Position numbers and translations under genes: made by a program
Shown here: piece after piece, positions 1 to 8,741 of the stretch
How positions within the stretch are numbered: position 1 is the stretch's first letter
How the letters are laid out: every line of letters begins with the position of its first letter
Source: Streptomyces sp. Ag109_O5-10
GTDB taxonomy: Bacteria; Actinomycetota; Actinomycetes; Streptomycetales; Streptomycetaceae
Reading direction: 5' to 3'
DNA: 64,000 nucleotides
Assembly: GCF_900105755.1 (NCBI RefSeq)
Contig: NZ_FNTQ01000001.1
Span: forward strand, 8,184,001 to 8,248,000
Notes under the pieces: model-generated
Database searches by the model: none
Seen by the model: the letters and a program-made list of their open reading frames with translations, nothing else
What the model was told of the DNA's origin: nothing

Positions 1-13
1 CGGGCCGGCGGCG

Positions 14-1138
14 TCAGGATCTGATCCGCGTACGGCGGCGGTTCAGGAGCGGACCGTGCACGTAGTCGGCGGCGGGCAGCAGCACATCGGCCACGTCCGG
101 GACCACGTCCGGCGCCGCGGGCCCCGACCGCTGCTGCGGCATCCCGACCAGTGAGGCGGCCTCCGCCGGCCTGACGTCCGCGGGCTCCGTCCGCGCCGCA
201 CCGGCCTGCACCAGGCCGGCCTCGGCCAGTTCCACCAGCGCCTCGACCAGCGGTTCGGGCGAGACCTCGGCCAGGGCGGGCTCCGGTACCGGCCGGGCCG
301 GGTGCGGGGTGCCCTCGATGCGCTCGGTCGTCAGCAGGATCAGGCCGCCCACCGCCACCACACCGCAGCCCAGCGCCAGCAGGGTGCCCGTCGTGCCGTA
401 GCGGAACGTCTCGCCGAACATCGTGATGCCGACCGCCGCCGCCAGCACCGGGTTGACCACGGTGAGTGTGGCCAGCGGTGCGGCGAGGCCGCCGCCGCGG
501 TAGGCGGCCTGGGAGATCAGGACGCCCGCGACGGCGTAGGCGCCGATCACGGACAGCCAGAGCAGGTCGGCGGTGGCGATCCCGCCGTCCCAGTCGATCG
601 CCACGACCTTGGTGAACACCGAGGACATGCCGAACGCCACGCCGGACGCGGTGGCGAGCAGCACGCTGCGCACCGCCGGGTGCCGGTGGGCGGCCCGGCC
701 GGCGATCATCAGCGTGACGACCGCGCCGCCGGTGACCAGCGCGACGCCGATCCGCCCGGCGGAGTCCAGGGTGTGCGAGTCGGAGGAGCCGACCAGGGAG
801 AGCAGACCGGCCAGGCCGACGGTCGCCATGATCGCGCCCCGCCAGGCGGTCGCCCCGGCCCGGCGGCCGACGAAGAGGGCCGCCATGGGCAGCGCGAACA
901 CGATGGTGAGCGCGCCCAGCGGCTGGACCAGGCTCAGCGGTCCGTAGGCGAGCGCGACGACGTGCAGCAGACCGCCGAGGCCGTTCAGCGCCATCGCCCC
1001 CCACCAGCTCGGGCGGCGCAGCGGCGCGTACTGCTCGTCGGGGGAGGAGACCGCCACCCGCTCCTGCACGATCGCGCCGCCGGCGTAGGCGACGGCGGAG
1101 ACGAAGGAAAGCAACACGGACAACGCGAGGGCGCTCAT
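14..1138 (-). CDS. DMT-family (EamA-like) membrane transporter
   Basis: This 374-residue protein is an integral membrane protein of the drug/metabolite transporter type. It has about nine or ten hydrophobic segments over its first 300 residues, beginning at the extreme N-terminus, followed by a hydrophilic Pro/Ala/Glu-rich C-terminal tail of about 70 residues that is probably cytoplasmic. The arrangement of two related halves with Gly/Ala-rich helices fits EamA-type permeases. The substrate cannot be told from sequence. The ATG at 1138 was chosen because a GAGGAG ribosome site lies six bases upstream and the hydrophobic region starts there; an ATG further upstream would add a non-hydrophobic leader. 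The gene is divergent from the FhuF-like gene. The roughly 230 bases between them show no recognisable riboswitch or strong promoter. Confidence 0.82.
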   Translation of the reverse strand: MSALALSVLLSFVSAVAYAGGAIVQERVAVSSPDEQYAPLRRPSWWGAMALNGLGGLLHVVALAYGPLSLVQPLGALTIVFALPMAALFVGRRAGATAWRGAIMATVGLAGLLSLVGSSDSHTLDSAGRIGVALVTGGAVVTLMIAGRAAHRHPAVRSVLLATASGVAFGMSSVFTKVVAIDWDGGIATADLLWLSVIGAYAVAGVLISQAAYRGGGLAAPLATLTVVNPVLAAAVGITMFGETFRYGTTGTLLALGCGVVAVGGLILLTTERIEGTPHPARPVPEPALAEVSPEPLVEALVELAEAGLVQAGAARTEPADVRPAEAASLVGMPQQRSGPAAPDVVPDVADVLLPAADYVHGPLLNRRRTRIRS

Positions 1139-1367
1139 GCTCGGCTCCTCTGCGTCGGGCGCGGCCGGTTGGCCCCGCGCGGTGATCGGTCGGCTTCCAT
1201 GAGCAACACTCTGCCCGTCCGCGTGCTTCCCGTCGTCGTACCTGAGCACCTAATGGGTCCTACTACCGATGGAGTACGCCGGGATCCCGATCATCCCCAG
1301 GGTGGGGGCCGCCGGGTGGAGAGGGCGTGCGCCCGGGATCCCGCGAGGCCTGGTACTACTGCTGTTC

Positions 1368-2159
1368 GTGGACCTGTTCGAGGACCTGGACCCTGATCTC
1401 GCCGCGCTCCGCCCGCTCGGCGGCTTCTTCGTCCTGCGCACGGTCCGGCCTGCGGTAGGAGATCCAGGACCGGCGCGGACCGGCCAATCCACAACTCTGG
1501 CAAAGGCCTATAAAAAACTCACATCGGATGTTTCCCGGGATGCCCTTACTTTCCGTGTCGACACGGTTTCGAGGCGTCTGGGCGCCGACGAGCCCCGGGT
1601 CGCCGCCTCCATCGCCCACCAGGCGCTGGCCGCCCGGCTCTGGTCCGTCGCCCTCGGCTGCGCCGTCCGCTACGGCCGCCTCCCCGACCTCGGCCCCGGC
1701 CTGCTCCTGTGGGATCCCGGCGCCACCGCCCCCGACGACCTCCGGCTCACCGAGCTGCGCGCCCTGCCCGGCGGCGCCGGGCAGGCCGCGCTCGCCGACA
1801 CCGTCGCACGCGTCGTCGTGCACGGCCATCTCGAACCCCTGGGGGCGGCCCTGCGGGACCGCTACGGCATCGCCGCCGGCCTGCTGTGGGGCAACGCCGG
1901 CTCCGCGCTGGCCGGTACCACGCGGGAGCTGGACCGCTGGGCACGTGCGAACAACTGCGCGGATACGGCGGCCCGGACCCGCGCCCTCGCCGAGGCCCTC
2001 TTCGCGCACCCTCTGCTGAGCGCCACCGGCACCCGCACCGGCCCGGCCTTCCGGCGCCGCAGCTGCTGTCTCTACTACCGGGTACCGGGCGGCGGGGTCT
2101 GCGGTGACTGTTGTTTCACACAACCACCGCGCTCTTCCCCGCGCGCCGCATCTGGGTGA
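1368..2159 (+). CDS. FhuF-like (2Fe-2S) iron-siderophore reductase family protein
   Basis: The C-terminus carries CC-x10-C-x2-C, the cysteine signature of the FhuF-type 2Fe-2S domain found in siderophore-iron reductases. The preceding 200 residues are the alpha/beta region usual for actinobacterial (2Fe-2S)-binding proteins of about 260 residues. A role in releasing iron from ferric siderophores in the cytoplasm is inferred from the family; no siderophore genes are adjacent. The GTG at 1368 (product starting MDLFEDLDPDL) was chosen because residues upstream of it look non-coding and family members begin near here; the ribosome site is weak, so the start is uncertain. Bases 1486-1560 are strikingly A/T-rich for this genome, with runs of A and a TATAAA-like string, and may hold an internal promoter or a recombined patch. 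The stop lies 38 bases before the proposed glgA start. Confidence 0.72.
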   Translation: MDLFEDLDPDLAALRPLGGFFVLRTVRPAVGDPGPARTGQSTTLAKAYKKLTSDVSRDALTFRVDTVSRRLGADEPRVAASIAHQALAARLWSVALGCAVRYGRLPDLGPGLLLWDPGATAPDDLRLTELRALPGGAGQAALADTVARVVVHGHLEPLGAALRDRYGIAAGLLWGNAGSALAGTTRELDRWARANNCADTAARTRALAEALFAHPLLSATGTRTGPAFRRRSCCLYYRVPGGGVCGDCCFTQPPRSSPRAASG

Positions 2160-2197
2160 CCATGGAACAACCGGCCGTGGAGAGCGAGGGGTTGCGG

Positions 2198-3349
2198 GTG
2201 CGAGTCGGACTGCTGACCCGGGAGTACCCCCCGGACGTCTACGGCGGCGCGGGCGTTCATGTGGAGTTCCTCGCCAGGGAGTTGCGGCCGCTGGTCGACC
2301 TGGAGGTGCACTGCTGGGGCGAGGGCCGCGGGGTCGGCGTCGTCCGGCACCGCCCCTGGACCGCCCTGGACACCGCCAACGACGCGCTGCGCACCTTCTC
2401 CGTGGACCTCGCCATGGCCGCGGGCCTGGAGGGCCGCGACCTCGTGCACTCCCACACCTGGTACGCCAACCTGGCCGGCCACGTCGCCAAGATGCTGTAC
2501 GGCGTCCCGCACGTGGTGACCGCCCACTCCCTGGAGCCGCTGCGGCCCTGGAAGGCCGAGCAACTCGGCGGCGGGTACGCCCTGTCGAGCTGGGCCGAGC
2601 GCAGTGCGGTCGAGGCCGCCGACGGCGTGATCGCCGTGTCCGGGGCGATGCGCACCGACATCCTGGACTGCTACCCCGCCCTGGACCCGGCGAAGGTCCA
2701 CGTCGTGCACAACGGCATCGACACCGCCCTCTACCGACCGGACCGCGCCACCGACGTCCTCGCCCGCATCGGGATCGACCCCGCCCGCCCCTACGTCCTG
2801 TTCGTGGGCCGGATCACCCGCCAGAAGGGCGTGCCCCATCTGCTGCGCGCCGTACGGGACATCGACCCGGCGGCGCAGGTCGTCCTCTGTGCCGGCGCGC
2901 CCGACACGCCGGAGATCGACCGGGAGTTCCGCGAGCTGTTCGCGGAGCTGAGCCGGGCCCGCGAGGGCGTGCACTGGATCCCGCAGATGCTGCCCCGCGC
3001 CGACGTCATCCAACTCCTCACCCACGCCGCCGTGTTCGCCTGCCCCTCGGTCTACGAGCCGCTCGGCATCGTCAATCTGGAGGCGATGGCCTGCGGCACG
3101 CCCGTGGTGGCGTCCCGGGTCGGCGGGATTCCCGAGGTCGTCGAGGACGGCAAGACGGGCCTGCTGGTCGACCTGGACGACGACTTCGAGGAGGGCCTGG
3201 CGCGGGCCCTGGACGCCGTCGTCGGCGACCGGGAGACGGCGGAACGCATGGGCGAGGCCGGACGCGAGCGCGCCGTCGGGGAGTTCGGCTGGGACGCGGT
3301 GGCCCGGCGCACGGTCCGGCTCTACGAGGAGATCCTCAAACAGGCGTAA
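2198..3349 (+). CDS. glgA: Actinobacterial glycogen synthase-type GT4 glycosyltransferase (GlgA/GlgM)
   Basis: The 383-residue product starts with the glycosyltransferase loop MRVGLLTREYPPDVYGGAG and contains the retaining GT-B signature E-x7-E in YEPLGIVNLEAM near residue 290, with FVGRITRQKG before it. It belongs to the short actinobacterial GlgA group, which uses ADP-glucose. The mycobacterial member was shown to be mainly an alpha-maltose-1-phosphate synthase (GlgM), so the product here may be maltose-1-phosphate for the GlgE route rather than linear glycogen. The GTG at 2198 is preceded by GAGGGG and matches where relatives begin; an ATG at 2162 would add 12 residues and sits two bases after the FhuF-like stop. 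glgC, which makes its ADP-glucose donor, follows 103 bases downstream on the same strand. Confidence 0.88.
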   Translation: MRVGLLTREYPPDVYGGAGVHVEFLARELRPLVDLEVHCWGEGRGVGVVRHRPWTALDTANDALRTFSVDLAMAAGLEGRDLVHSHTWYANLAGHVAKMLYGVPHVVTAHSLEPLRPWKAEQLGGGYALSSWAERSAVEAADGVIAVSGAMRTDILDCYPALDPAKVHVVHNGIDTALYRPDRATDVLARIGIDPARPYVLFVGRITRQKGVPHLLRAVRDIDPAAQVVLCAGAPDTPEIDREFRELFAELSRAREGVHWIPQMLPRADVIQLLTHAAVFACPSVYEPLGIVNLEAMACGTPVVASRVGGIPEVVEDGKTGLLVDLDDDFEEGLARALDAVVGDRETAERMGEAGRERAVGEFGWDAVARRTVRLYEEILKQA

Positions 3350-3361
3350 CGGCAGGCGTGA

Positions 3362-3380
3362 CGAACAGGCCGCCTGTTCG
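3362..3380. promoter_or_regulatory. 19-bp palindrome between glgA and glgC
   Basis: CGAACAGGC and GCCTGTTCG form perfect nine-base arms around a single C, 13 bases after the glgA stop and 73 bases before the glgC start. The short spacer is more typical of a dimeric repressor operator than of a terminator hairpin, and no T-run follows. It could also end glgA transcription. No regulator gene in the window has an obviously matching site. Confidence 0.4.
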
Positions 3381-3452
3381 ACGCGATCACGGTGCAGGCT
3401 TAGCGGGAGTGCTCCCAGGGCAGGCATGGAGCACAGGGTGAGGGGAGCGGCC

Positions 3453-4673
3453 ATGCGTCGTGGTGGACCTTCGGTACTCGGGATCGTGCTGGCCGGCGGG
3501 GAGGGCAAACGCCTGATGCCGCTGACCGCCGACCGGGCGAAACCAGCGGTCACCTTCGGCGGCACCTACCGCCTGGTCGACTTCGTGCTGTCCAACCTGG
3601 TCAACGCCGACGTGCTGCGCATCTGCGTGCTGACCCAGTACAAGTCGCACTCGCTGGACCGGCACATCACCACCACCTGGCGGATGTCCAGCCTGCTCGG
3701 CAACTACGTCACCCCGGTCCCGGCGCAGCAGCGGCTCGGCCCGCGCTGGTACCTGGGCAGCGCGGACGCCATCCTGCAGTCCCTCAACCTGGTCCACGAC
3801 GAACAGCCCGACTACGTCGCGGTGTTCGGTGCCGACCACGTCTACCGCATGGACCCCCGGCAGATGCTCCAGCAGCACATCGAGGGCGGTGCCGGGGTCA
3901 CGGTCGCGGGCATCCGCATCCCGCGCGCGGAGTCCTCGGCGTTCGGGGTGATCACTCCGGGCTCGGACGGACAGACGATAGAGACCTTCCTGGAGAAGCC
4001 CGCCGACCCGCCCGGTCTGCCGGACGCCCCGGACTGCGTCTTCGCCTCCATGGGCAACTACATCTTCACCACCAAGGCCCTGGTGGAGGCGCTGCACCGG
4101 GACGCCGAGGACGACGACTCGGTACACGACATGGGCGGCTCGATCCTGCCCCAGCTCACCGCCCGCGGCGAGGCCCAGCTCTACGACTTCGGCACCAACC
4201 ACGTGCCCGGCGAGACCAGGAGCGACCGCGGCTACTGGCGGGACGTCGGCACCCTCGACGCGTACTACGACGCCCACATGGACCTGATCGCCGAGCGGCC
4301 CGCGTTCAACCTCTTCAACCGCAGCTGGCCCATCTACACCCACTCGTACCAGCTCTCCCCGGCCCGCTTCAACGCCGGCGGCATGGCGAGCGAGTCCATC
4401 ATCAGCGCGGGCTGCCTGATCCGGGGCCAGGTCACCCGGTCGGTGCTGTCCCCGGGGGTGCGGGTCGATCCGGGTGCCGTGGTCCAGGGGTCGATCCTGC
4501 ACGACAACGTCGTGGTGGGCCGGGGCGCGGTGGTGCGCGGCGCGGTCCTGGACAAGAACGTCGAGGTGCCGCCGGGCGCGACGATAGGCGTCAACCCGGA
4601 CCGGGACACCGAGCTGTACACCGTCTCCAAGGGCGGGGTCATCGCCCTCGGGAAGGGCCAGATCGTCTCGTAG
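3453..4673 (+). CDS. glgC: Glucose-1-phosphate adenylyltransferase (ADP-glucose pyrophosphorylase)
   Basis: GlgC makes ADP-glucose and pyrophosphate from ATP and glucose-1-phosphate, the committed step of bacterial glycogen and alpha-glucan synthesis. Near residue 12 it has the nucleotidyltransferase signature LAGGEGKRLMPLT followed by RAKPAVTFGG, then the GADHVYRMD segment and a C-terminal left-handed beta-helix region of hexapeptide-like repeats (residues about 310-400). At 406 residues it has the usual length for actinobacterial GlgC. The ATG at 3453 is preceded by GGGGAG with good spacing; nine extra upstream residues are possible but unlikely. Its partner glgA lies directly upstream in the same orientation, so the pair supplies and uses the same donor. 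Confidence 0.95.
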   Translation: MRRGGPSVLGIVLAGGEGKRLMPLTADRAKPAVTFGGTYRLVDFVLSNLVNADVLRICVLTQYKSHSLDRHITTTWRMSSLLGNYVTPVPAQQRLGPRWYLGSADAILQSLNLVHDEQPDYVAVFGADHVYRMDPRQMLQQHIEGGAGVTVAGIRIPRAESSAFGVITPGSDGQTIETFLEKPADPPGLPDAPDCVFASMGNYIFTTKALVEALHRDAEDDDSVHDMGGSILPQLTARGEAQLYDFGTNHVPGETRSDRGYWRDVGTLDAYYDAHMDLIAERPAFNLFNRSWPIYTHSYQLSPARFNAGGMASESIISAGCLIRGQVTRSVLSPGVRVDPGAVVQGSILHDNVVVGRGAVVRGAVLDKNVEVPPGATIGVNPDRDTELYTVSKGGVIALGKGQIVS

Positions 4674-4796
4674 CCCTCGCCCGCCCGCCAACTCGCGCGC
4701 GACGCGCTGTGAGTGAATAACCCTCATTTGCCGGACTTTGGGCCACTCTCCCCTCACGATGCAGACAGCAATGTCGAACTTCGGAGGTCATCCGAC

Positions 4797-7157
4797 ATGA
4801 GAGGGACGAGAGAGGCCAGTGGTATGTCACATACCACCGCGGCTCTCCGAGGCACCCGGCTGTGCCTCGCCGCCGTGCTGACAGCGTCCGCGCTGCTCAC
4901 CGCCCCCGCCGCGGAGGCCGCCGAACCGGCCGACGGCAGCCTCGCCGACCTGGTGAACCCCTTCATCGGCAGCCAGGACGACGGCAACACGTTCCCCGGC
5001 GCGGCCGTGCCCTTCGGCATGGTGCAGTTCTCCCCGGACACCGGGCACAGCACCGGCTACGACTACGCCCAGCACCGGATCCGCGGCTTCTCCCTGGTCC
5101 ACCTCTCCGGCGTCGGCTGCGCCATCGGCGGCGACCTGCCCGTGCTGCCCACCACCGGCGACGTCGCGCAGACGGACTACGCGAAGTACGCCGCCGGGTT
5201 CGACCACGCCGACGAGGCGGCGAGCCCCGGCTACTACCGCGTCGGCCTCGACTCGGGCGTGACGGCGGAACTGACCGCGACCGCCCGCACCGGCGTCCAG
5301 CGCTACACCTTCCCCGCCACCGGCAAGGCCAACGTCCTGCTCAACGCCCGCCAGGCGCTGCACAAGCCGGCCGGCAGCGAGGTCGAGATCCTCGACGACC
5401 ACACCGTCCGCACCCGGATCAGCGGCCACGGCTTCTGCCGCGAGACCGCCCCCTACACCGTCTACACGGTCACCCGCTTCAGCCGCCCCTTCACCGCGTA
5501 CGGCACCTGGAACGGCACCGCGGTCACCCCGGGCGCCCGTACCGGGGCCGACGGCGCCTACGTCCGCTTCGACACCACCCGGGACCGCACGGTCGAGGCG
5601 ACCACCGCCCTGTCGTACGTCGACGCGCGCGGCGCCGAGGCCAATCTGCGCGCCGAGGGCGGACGTTCGTTCGACACGGTACGACGGGCGGCCCGGGACG
5701 CCTGGGAGCGGCGGCTCGCCGGCATCCGGGTCCAGGGCGGCTCCCCGGCCCTGCGCCGTACCTTCTACTCGTCCCTGTACCGCACCTTCCTCGCGCCCAA
5801 CGTCGGGGAGGACGCCGACGGCCGCTACACCGGCTGGGACCGCCGGATCCACCGCGCCCAGGGGTTCACCTACTACCAGAACTGGTCGCTCTGGGACACC
5901 TACCGCACCCAGGCCCAGGCGCTCGCCCTGCTCGCCCCGCGCGAGGCCCGCGACATGGCCCTGTCGGTGCTGCGGATCGCCGAGGAGGGCGGCTGGCTGC
6001 CCAAGTGGGGCTACGGCACGGTCGAGACGAACATCATGACCGGCGACCCGGTCACCCCGTTCCTGACCACCGCCTACCAGCTGGGCCTGCTCAAGGGCCA
6101 CGAGGAGCGGGCCTACCGGGCGCTGCGGAGGAACGCCGACGGCGTGCCGCCGGCCGCCAACGCCGGGGTCGGCCGCGAGGCCAACGCCGAGTACCTCGCC
6201 GACGGCTACGCGCCGTACCTCAAGGGCCGCCCGCACACCAAGGTGGGCGACTCCGACTACGACCACGGTGCCTCCGTCACCCTGGAGTACGCGCTGTCCG
6301 ACGCGATGCTCGGGCAGATGGCCCGGGACCTCGGCCATGTCGAGGACGCGGCCCGCTACGCCACCCGGGCGCAGAACTTCCGCAACGTCTTCGACCCCTC
6401 CACCGGCTTCTTCCGCGCCCGCGACGCCTCCGGCGCCTTCACCGGCGACCCGGACCCGGCCCGCGGCATCGGCTTCCACGAGGGCACCGCCTGGCAGTAC
6501 CAGTGGCTCGTCCCGCAGGACCTGCCCGGCGTGATCTCCCTGATCGGCGGCGAGCGCGCCACCAACGCACGGCTCGACTCCTTCTTCGCCTACGACAGGC
6601 TGCTCGCCGACCCGGTGAAGACCGCGCGGGACGTGTGGGTGCACGGCAACGCGTACACCTACTACAACGCGGCCGTCTACAACCCCATGAATGAGCCGGA
6701 CCTGATCGCCCCGTACACCTACCTCTCCACCGGCCAGCCCTGGAAGACCACCGACGTGGTGCACGCGGCGCTGACCCTGTTCACCGACGAACCGACCGGG
6801 ATGACCGGCAACGACGACCTCGGCACCATGTCCGCCTGGAACGTCCTGTCGTCCCTCGGCCTCTTCCCGGTGCAGCCCGGCTACGGCACCTGGGGCCTGT
6901 CCACGCCCGTCTTCGACCGGGCCGACGTCCGCCTCGACCGGCGCTTCTGGCCGAGCGGCGGGTTCACCGTGACCGCGCCGGGGACCTCCGCCGGCCAGCG
7001 GTACATCCAGCGGGCCCGCACCGACGGCACCGACTACGGCCGCACCTATCTGACGACCGGGGCGCTGCGCTCCCTGCGCTCGCTGGCGTTCACGGTCGGC
7101 CCGCGCCCGTCAGAGTGGGGTACGTCACCCGAGGCGGGACCGCCGGCGCTGAAGTGA
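4797..7157 (+). CDS. Secreted GH92 alpha-mannosidase
   Basis: This 786-residue exoglycosidase belongs to family GH92, calcium-dependent inverting alpha-mannosidases, most of which remove alpha-1,2-mannose from high-mannose N-glycans. A signal peptide occupies about residues 10-45 and ends in an Ala-rich cleavage region. The N-terminal beta-sandwich contains the family segment GNTFPGAAVPFGM. The catalytic domain has HEGTAWQYQW near residue 560, whose Glu is the general acid, and GNDDLGTMSAW near 670, whose Asp pair serves as the base. All key residues are present. GGAGG lies nine bases before the ATG at 4797. The gene ends in a hairpin terminator. It is about 10 kb from the N-glycan locus and not in that operon, but its activity complements the GH85 and GH38 enzymes there. 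Confidence 0.93.
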   Translation: MRGTREASGMSHTTAALRGTRLCLAAVLTASALLTAPAAEAAEPADGSLADLVNPFIGSQDDGNTFPGAAVPFGMVQFSPDTGHSTGYDYAQHRIRGFSLVHLSGVGCAIGGDLPVLPTTGDVAQTDYAKYAAGFDHADEAASPGYYRVGLDSGVTAELTATARTGVQRYTFPATGKANVLLNARQALHKPAGSEVEILDDHTVRTRISGHGFCRETAPYTVYTVTRFSRPFTAYGTWNGTAVTPGARTGADGAYVRFDTTRDRTVEATTALSYVDARGAEANLRAEGGRSFDTVRRAARDAWERRLAGIRVQGGSPALRRTFYSSLYRTFLAPNVGEDADGRYTGWDRRIHRAQGFTYYQNWSLWDTYRTQAQALALLAPREARDMALSVLRIAEEGGWLPKWGYGTVETNIMTGDPVTPFLTTAYQLGLLKGHEERAYRALRRNADGVPPAANAGVGREANAEYLADGYAPYLKGRPHTKVGDSDYDHGASVTLEYALSDAMLGQMARDLGHVEDAARYATRAQNFRNVFDPSTGFFRARDASGAFTGDPDPARGIGFHEGTAWQYQWLVPQDLPGVISLIGGERATNARLDSFFAYDRLLADPVKTARDVWVHGNAYTYYNAAVYNPMNEPDLIAPYTYLSTGQPWKTTDVVHAALTLFTDEPTGMTGNDDLGTMSAWNVLSSLGLFPVQPGYGTWGLSTPVFDRADVRLDRRFWPSGGFTVTAPGTSAGQRYIQRARTDGTDYGRTYLTTGALRSLRSLAFTVGPRPSEWGTSPEAGPPALK

Positions 7158-7174
7158 CCTCAGGTGTCCCAGGA

Positions 7175-7204
7175 GTCCCGCCCCTTTCGGAGGAGGCGGG
7201 ACTT
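7175..7204 (+). terminator. Hairpin terminator after the GH92 gene
   Basis: AGTCCCGCC and GGCGGGACT form perfect nine-base arms with a 12-base loop, 17 bases after the GH92 stop. Two T residues and a short A/T-rich stretch follow. This is a usual Streptomyces intrinsic terminator without a long U-tract. Confidence 0.7.
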
Positions 7205-7306
7205 AATCTGCTGTTAACTGAGCGTAGCCTGATCGTACTTGACCGTAATCACGAGTCGACGTTTGACTGCTGATCCACCCTCCGTCAACGCGAGGCACCC
7301 TTTTCG

Positions 7307-8638
7307 ATGACTGCGACTGCTGACCTGCTCGCCCCGCTCGATCTGGCCTTCTGGAACATCGAGTCCGAACAGCACCCGATGCACCTCGGCGCGCTGGGCG
7401 TCTTCTCGACGCACTCGCCGACCGCCGGCGCGCACGCCGCCGACCTGCTCGCGGCCCGGGCCGCCGCGGTACCCGGACTGCGGATGCGCATCAGAGACGT
7501 CTGGCAGCCGCTCGCGTTCGGCGGTGCCGCCCGCGAGACCGACCCGGACTTCGACCCCCTGAACCACGTCCGGCTGCACGCCCCGACCGCCGACTTCCAC
7601 GCCGTCGCCGGCCGGCTGATGGAACGTCCGCTGGAGCGCGGCCGGCCGCCGTGGGAGGCACACGTGCTGCCCGGCGAGGACGGGGTGTCCTTCGCGGTGC
7701 TGTTCAAGTTCCACCACGCCCTCGCCGACGGGCTGCGCGCCCTCAAGCTGGCGGCGGGCGTCATGGACCCGCTCGACCTGCCGGCGCGCGCCCCCCGCTC
7801 GATCGAGCCGCCGCGCCCGATGCTGGCCCTGCCCGACGTCCGCAGGCTCCCCGAGCTGGTGCGCGGTGCCCTCTCCGACGTGGGCCGGGCCCTCGACATC
7901 GGCGCCTCCGTCGCCCTGTCCGCGCTCGGGGTGAGCTCGTCGGCCGCGTTGCGGTCCGAGCCCACCGGCACCCGCAGCATCGCCGGGGTCGACCTCGACA
8001 TCGACGACGTGCACCGGGTCCGCAAGGCCGTCGGCGGCACCGTCAACGACGTCCTGATCGCCGTCGTCGCCGGCGCCCTGCGCCGCTGGCTGGACGAGCG
8101 CGGCGACGGCACCGAGGGTGTCGCCCCGCGCGCCCTGATCCCCGTCTCCAGGCGCCGTCCGCGCACCGCGTCCCCCCAGGGCAACCGGCTCTCCGGGTAC
8201 CTGATACGGCTTCCGGTCGACAACCCCGACCCGCTCGCCCGCCTCGACCGCGTCCGCACGGCGATGGTCCGCAACAAGGACGCCGGCCCCAACCGGGGCG
8301 CCGGTGCCGTCGCCCTGCTGGCCGACCACGTGCCGGCGCTCGGGCACCGGCTCGGCGGGCCACTCGTCGGCCAGGCCGCCCGGCTCTGGTTCGACATCCT
8401 GGTCACCAGCGTGCCGCTGCCGGGCGTCGGCCTGTGCCTCGGCGGCCACCCGCTCACGGCGGTCTACCCGCTGGCCCCGCTCGCGCCCGGCCAGTCCCTG
8501 GCGGTCGCCATCTCCACCTACCGCAACCGCGTCCACTACGGCCTGGTCGCCGACGCGAGCGCCGTCCCCGACCTCGACATGCTGGCCCGCGCGGTCGCCG
8601 ACGAGGTGGACTCGCTGATCGCGGTCTGCGATCCATGA
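7307..8638 (+). CDS. Wax ester synthase/diacylglycerol acyltransferase (WS/DGAT)
   Basis: The 443-residue protein is a bacterial WS/DGAT, which joins acyl-CoA to diacylglycerol or fatty alcohols and makes the triacylglycerol stores common in Streptomyces. The condensation-type active site HHALADG is at about residues 136-142 (consensus HHxxxDG). The C-terminal domain contains NDVLIAVVAGALRRWL and a later TSVPLPG-like segment, both typical of the family. Length matches relatives (about 440-480). Binding to membranes or lipid droplets is expected from the family, and no transmembrane helix is evident. It stands alone between the GH92 terminator and an SDR gene; the ATG at 7307 has only a weak GAGG ribosome site. 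Confidence 0.9.
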   Translation: MTATADLLAPLDLAFWNIESEQHPMHLGALGVFSTHSPTAGAHAADLLAARAAAVPGLRMRIRDVWQPLAFGGAARETDPDFDPLNHVRLHAPTADFHAVAGRLMERPLERGRPPWEAHVLPGEDGVSFAVLFKFHHALADGLRALKLAAGVMDPLDLPARAPRSIEPPRPMLALPDVRRLPELVRGALSDVGRALDIGASVALSALGVSSSAALRSEPTGTRSIAGVDLDIDDVHRVRKAVGGTVNDVLIAVVAGALRRWLDERGDGTEGVAPRALIPVSRRRPRTASPQGNRLSGYLIRLPVDNPDPLARLDRVRTAMVRNKDAGPNRGAGAVALLADHVPALGHRLGGPLVGQAARLWFDILVTSVPLPGVGLCLGGHPLTAVYPLAPLAPGQSLAVAISTYRNRVHYGLVADASAVPDLDMLARAVADEVDSLIAVCDP

Positions 8639-8664
8639 TCAGGACGGGTTTGGAGGTAATGCCC

Positions 8665-8713
8665 GGCGCTCCGTAAAATTCCGGGTTCGAAGGCGGGCGC
8701 GAGTCGGAGCGCC
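8665..8713. promoter_or_regulatory. Inverted repeat in the leader of the zinc-ribbon SDR gene
   Basis: GGCGCTCCG at 8665-8673 and CGGAGCGCC at 8705-8713 are perfect nine-base complements separated by 31 bases that include an A/T-rich TAAAATT string. They lie between the WS/DGAT stop and the SDR start. The structure could terminate the upstream gene, attenuate the downstream one, or be a spaced operator. Confidence 0.35.
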
Positions 8714-8741
8714 GCTGGTGGATCAGGGAAACGGCAGCGCG

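Noticed and set aside
1250..1367. Possible riboswitch or leader RNA before the FhuF-like gene
   Set aside because: No conserved riboswitch core or paired stems were found; the downstream family is not usually riboswitch-controlled.
302..1396. Long reading frame opposite the DMT transporter, and many similar ones across the window
   Set aside because: Such frames are Arg/Gly/Pro/His-rich shadows created by G/C third-position bias and have no ribosome sites or recognisable domains.
8675..8700. A tRNA-like T-loop string (GGGTTCGAAGG) before the zinc-ribbon SDR gene
   Set aside because: No acceptor, D or anticodon stems can be built around it, so it is a chance match.
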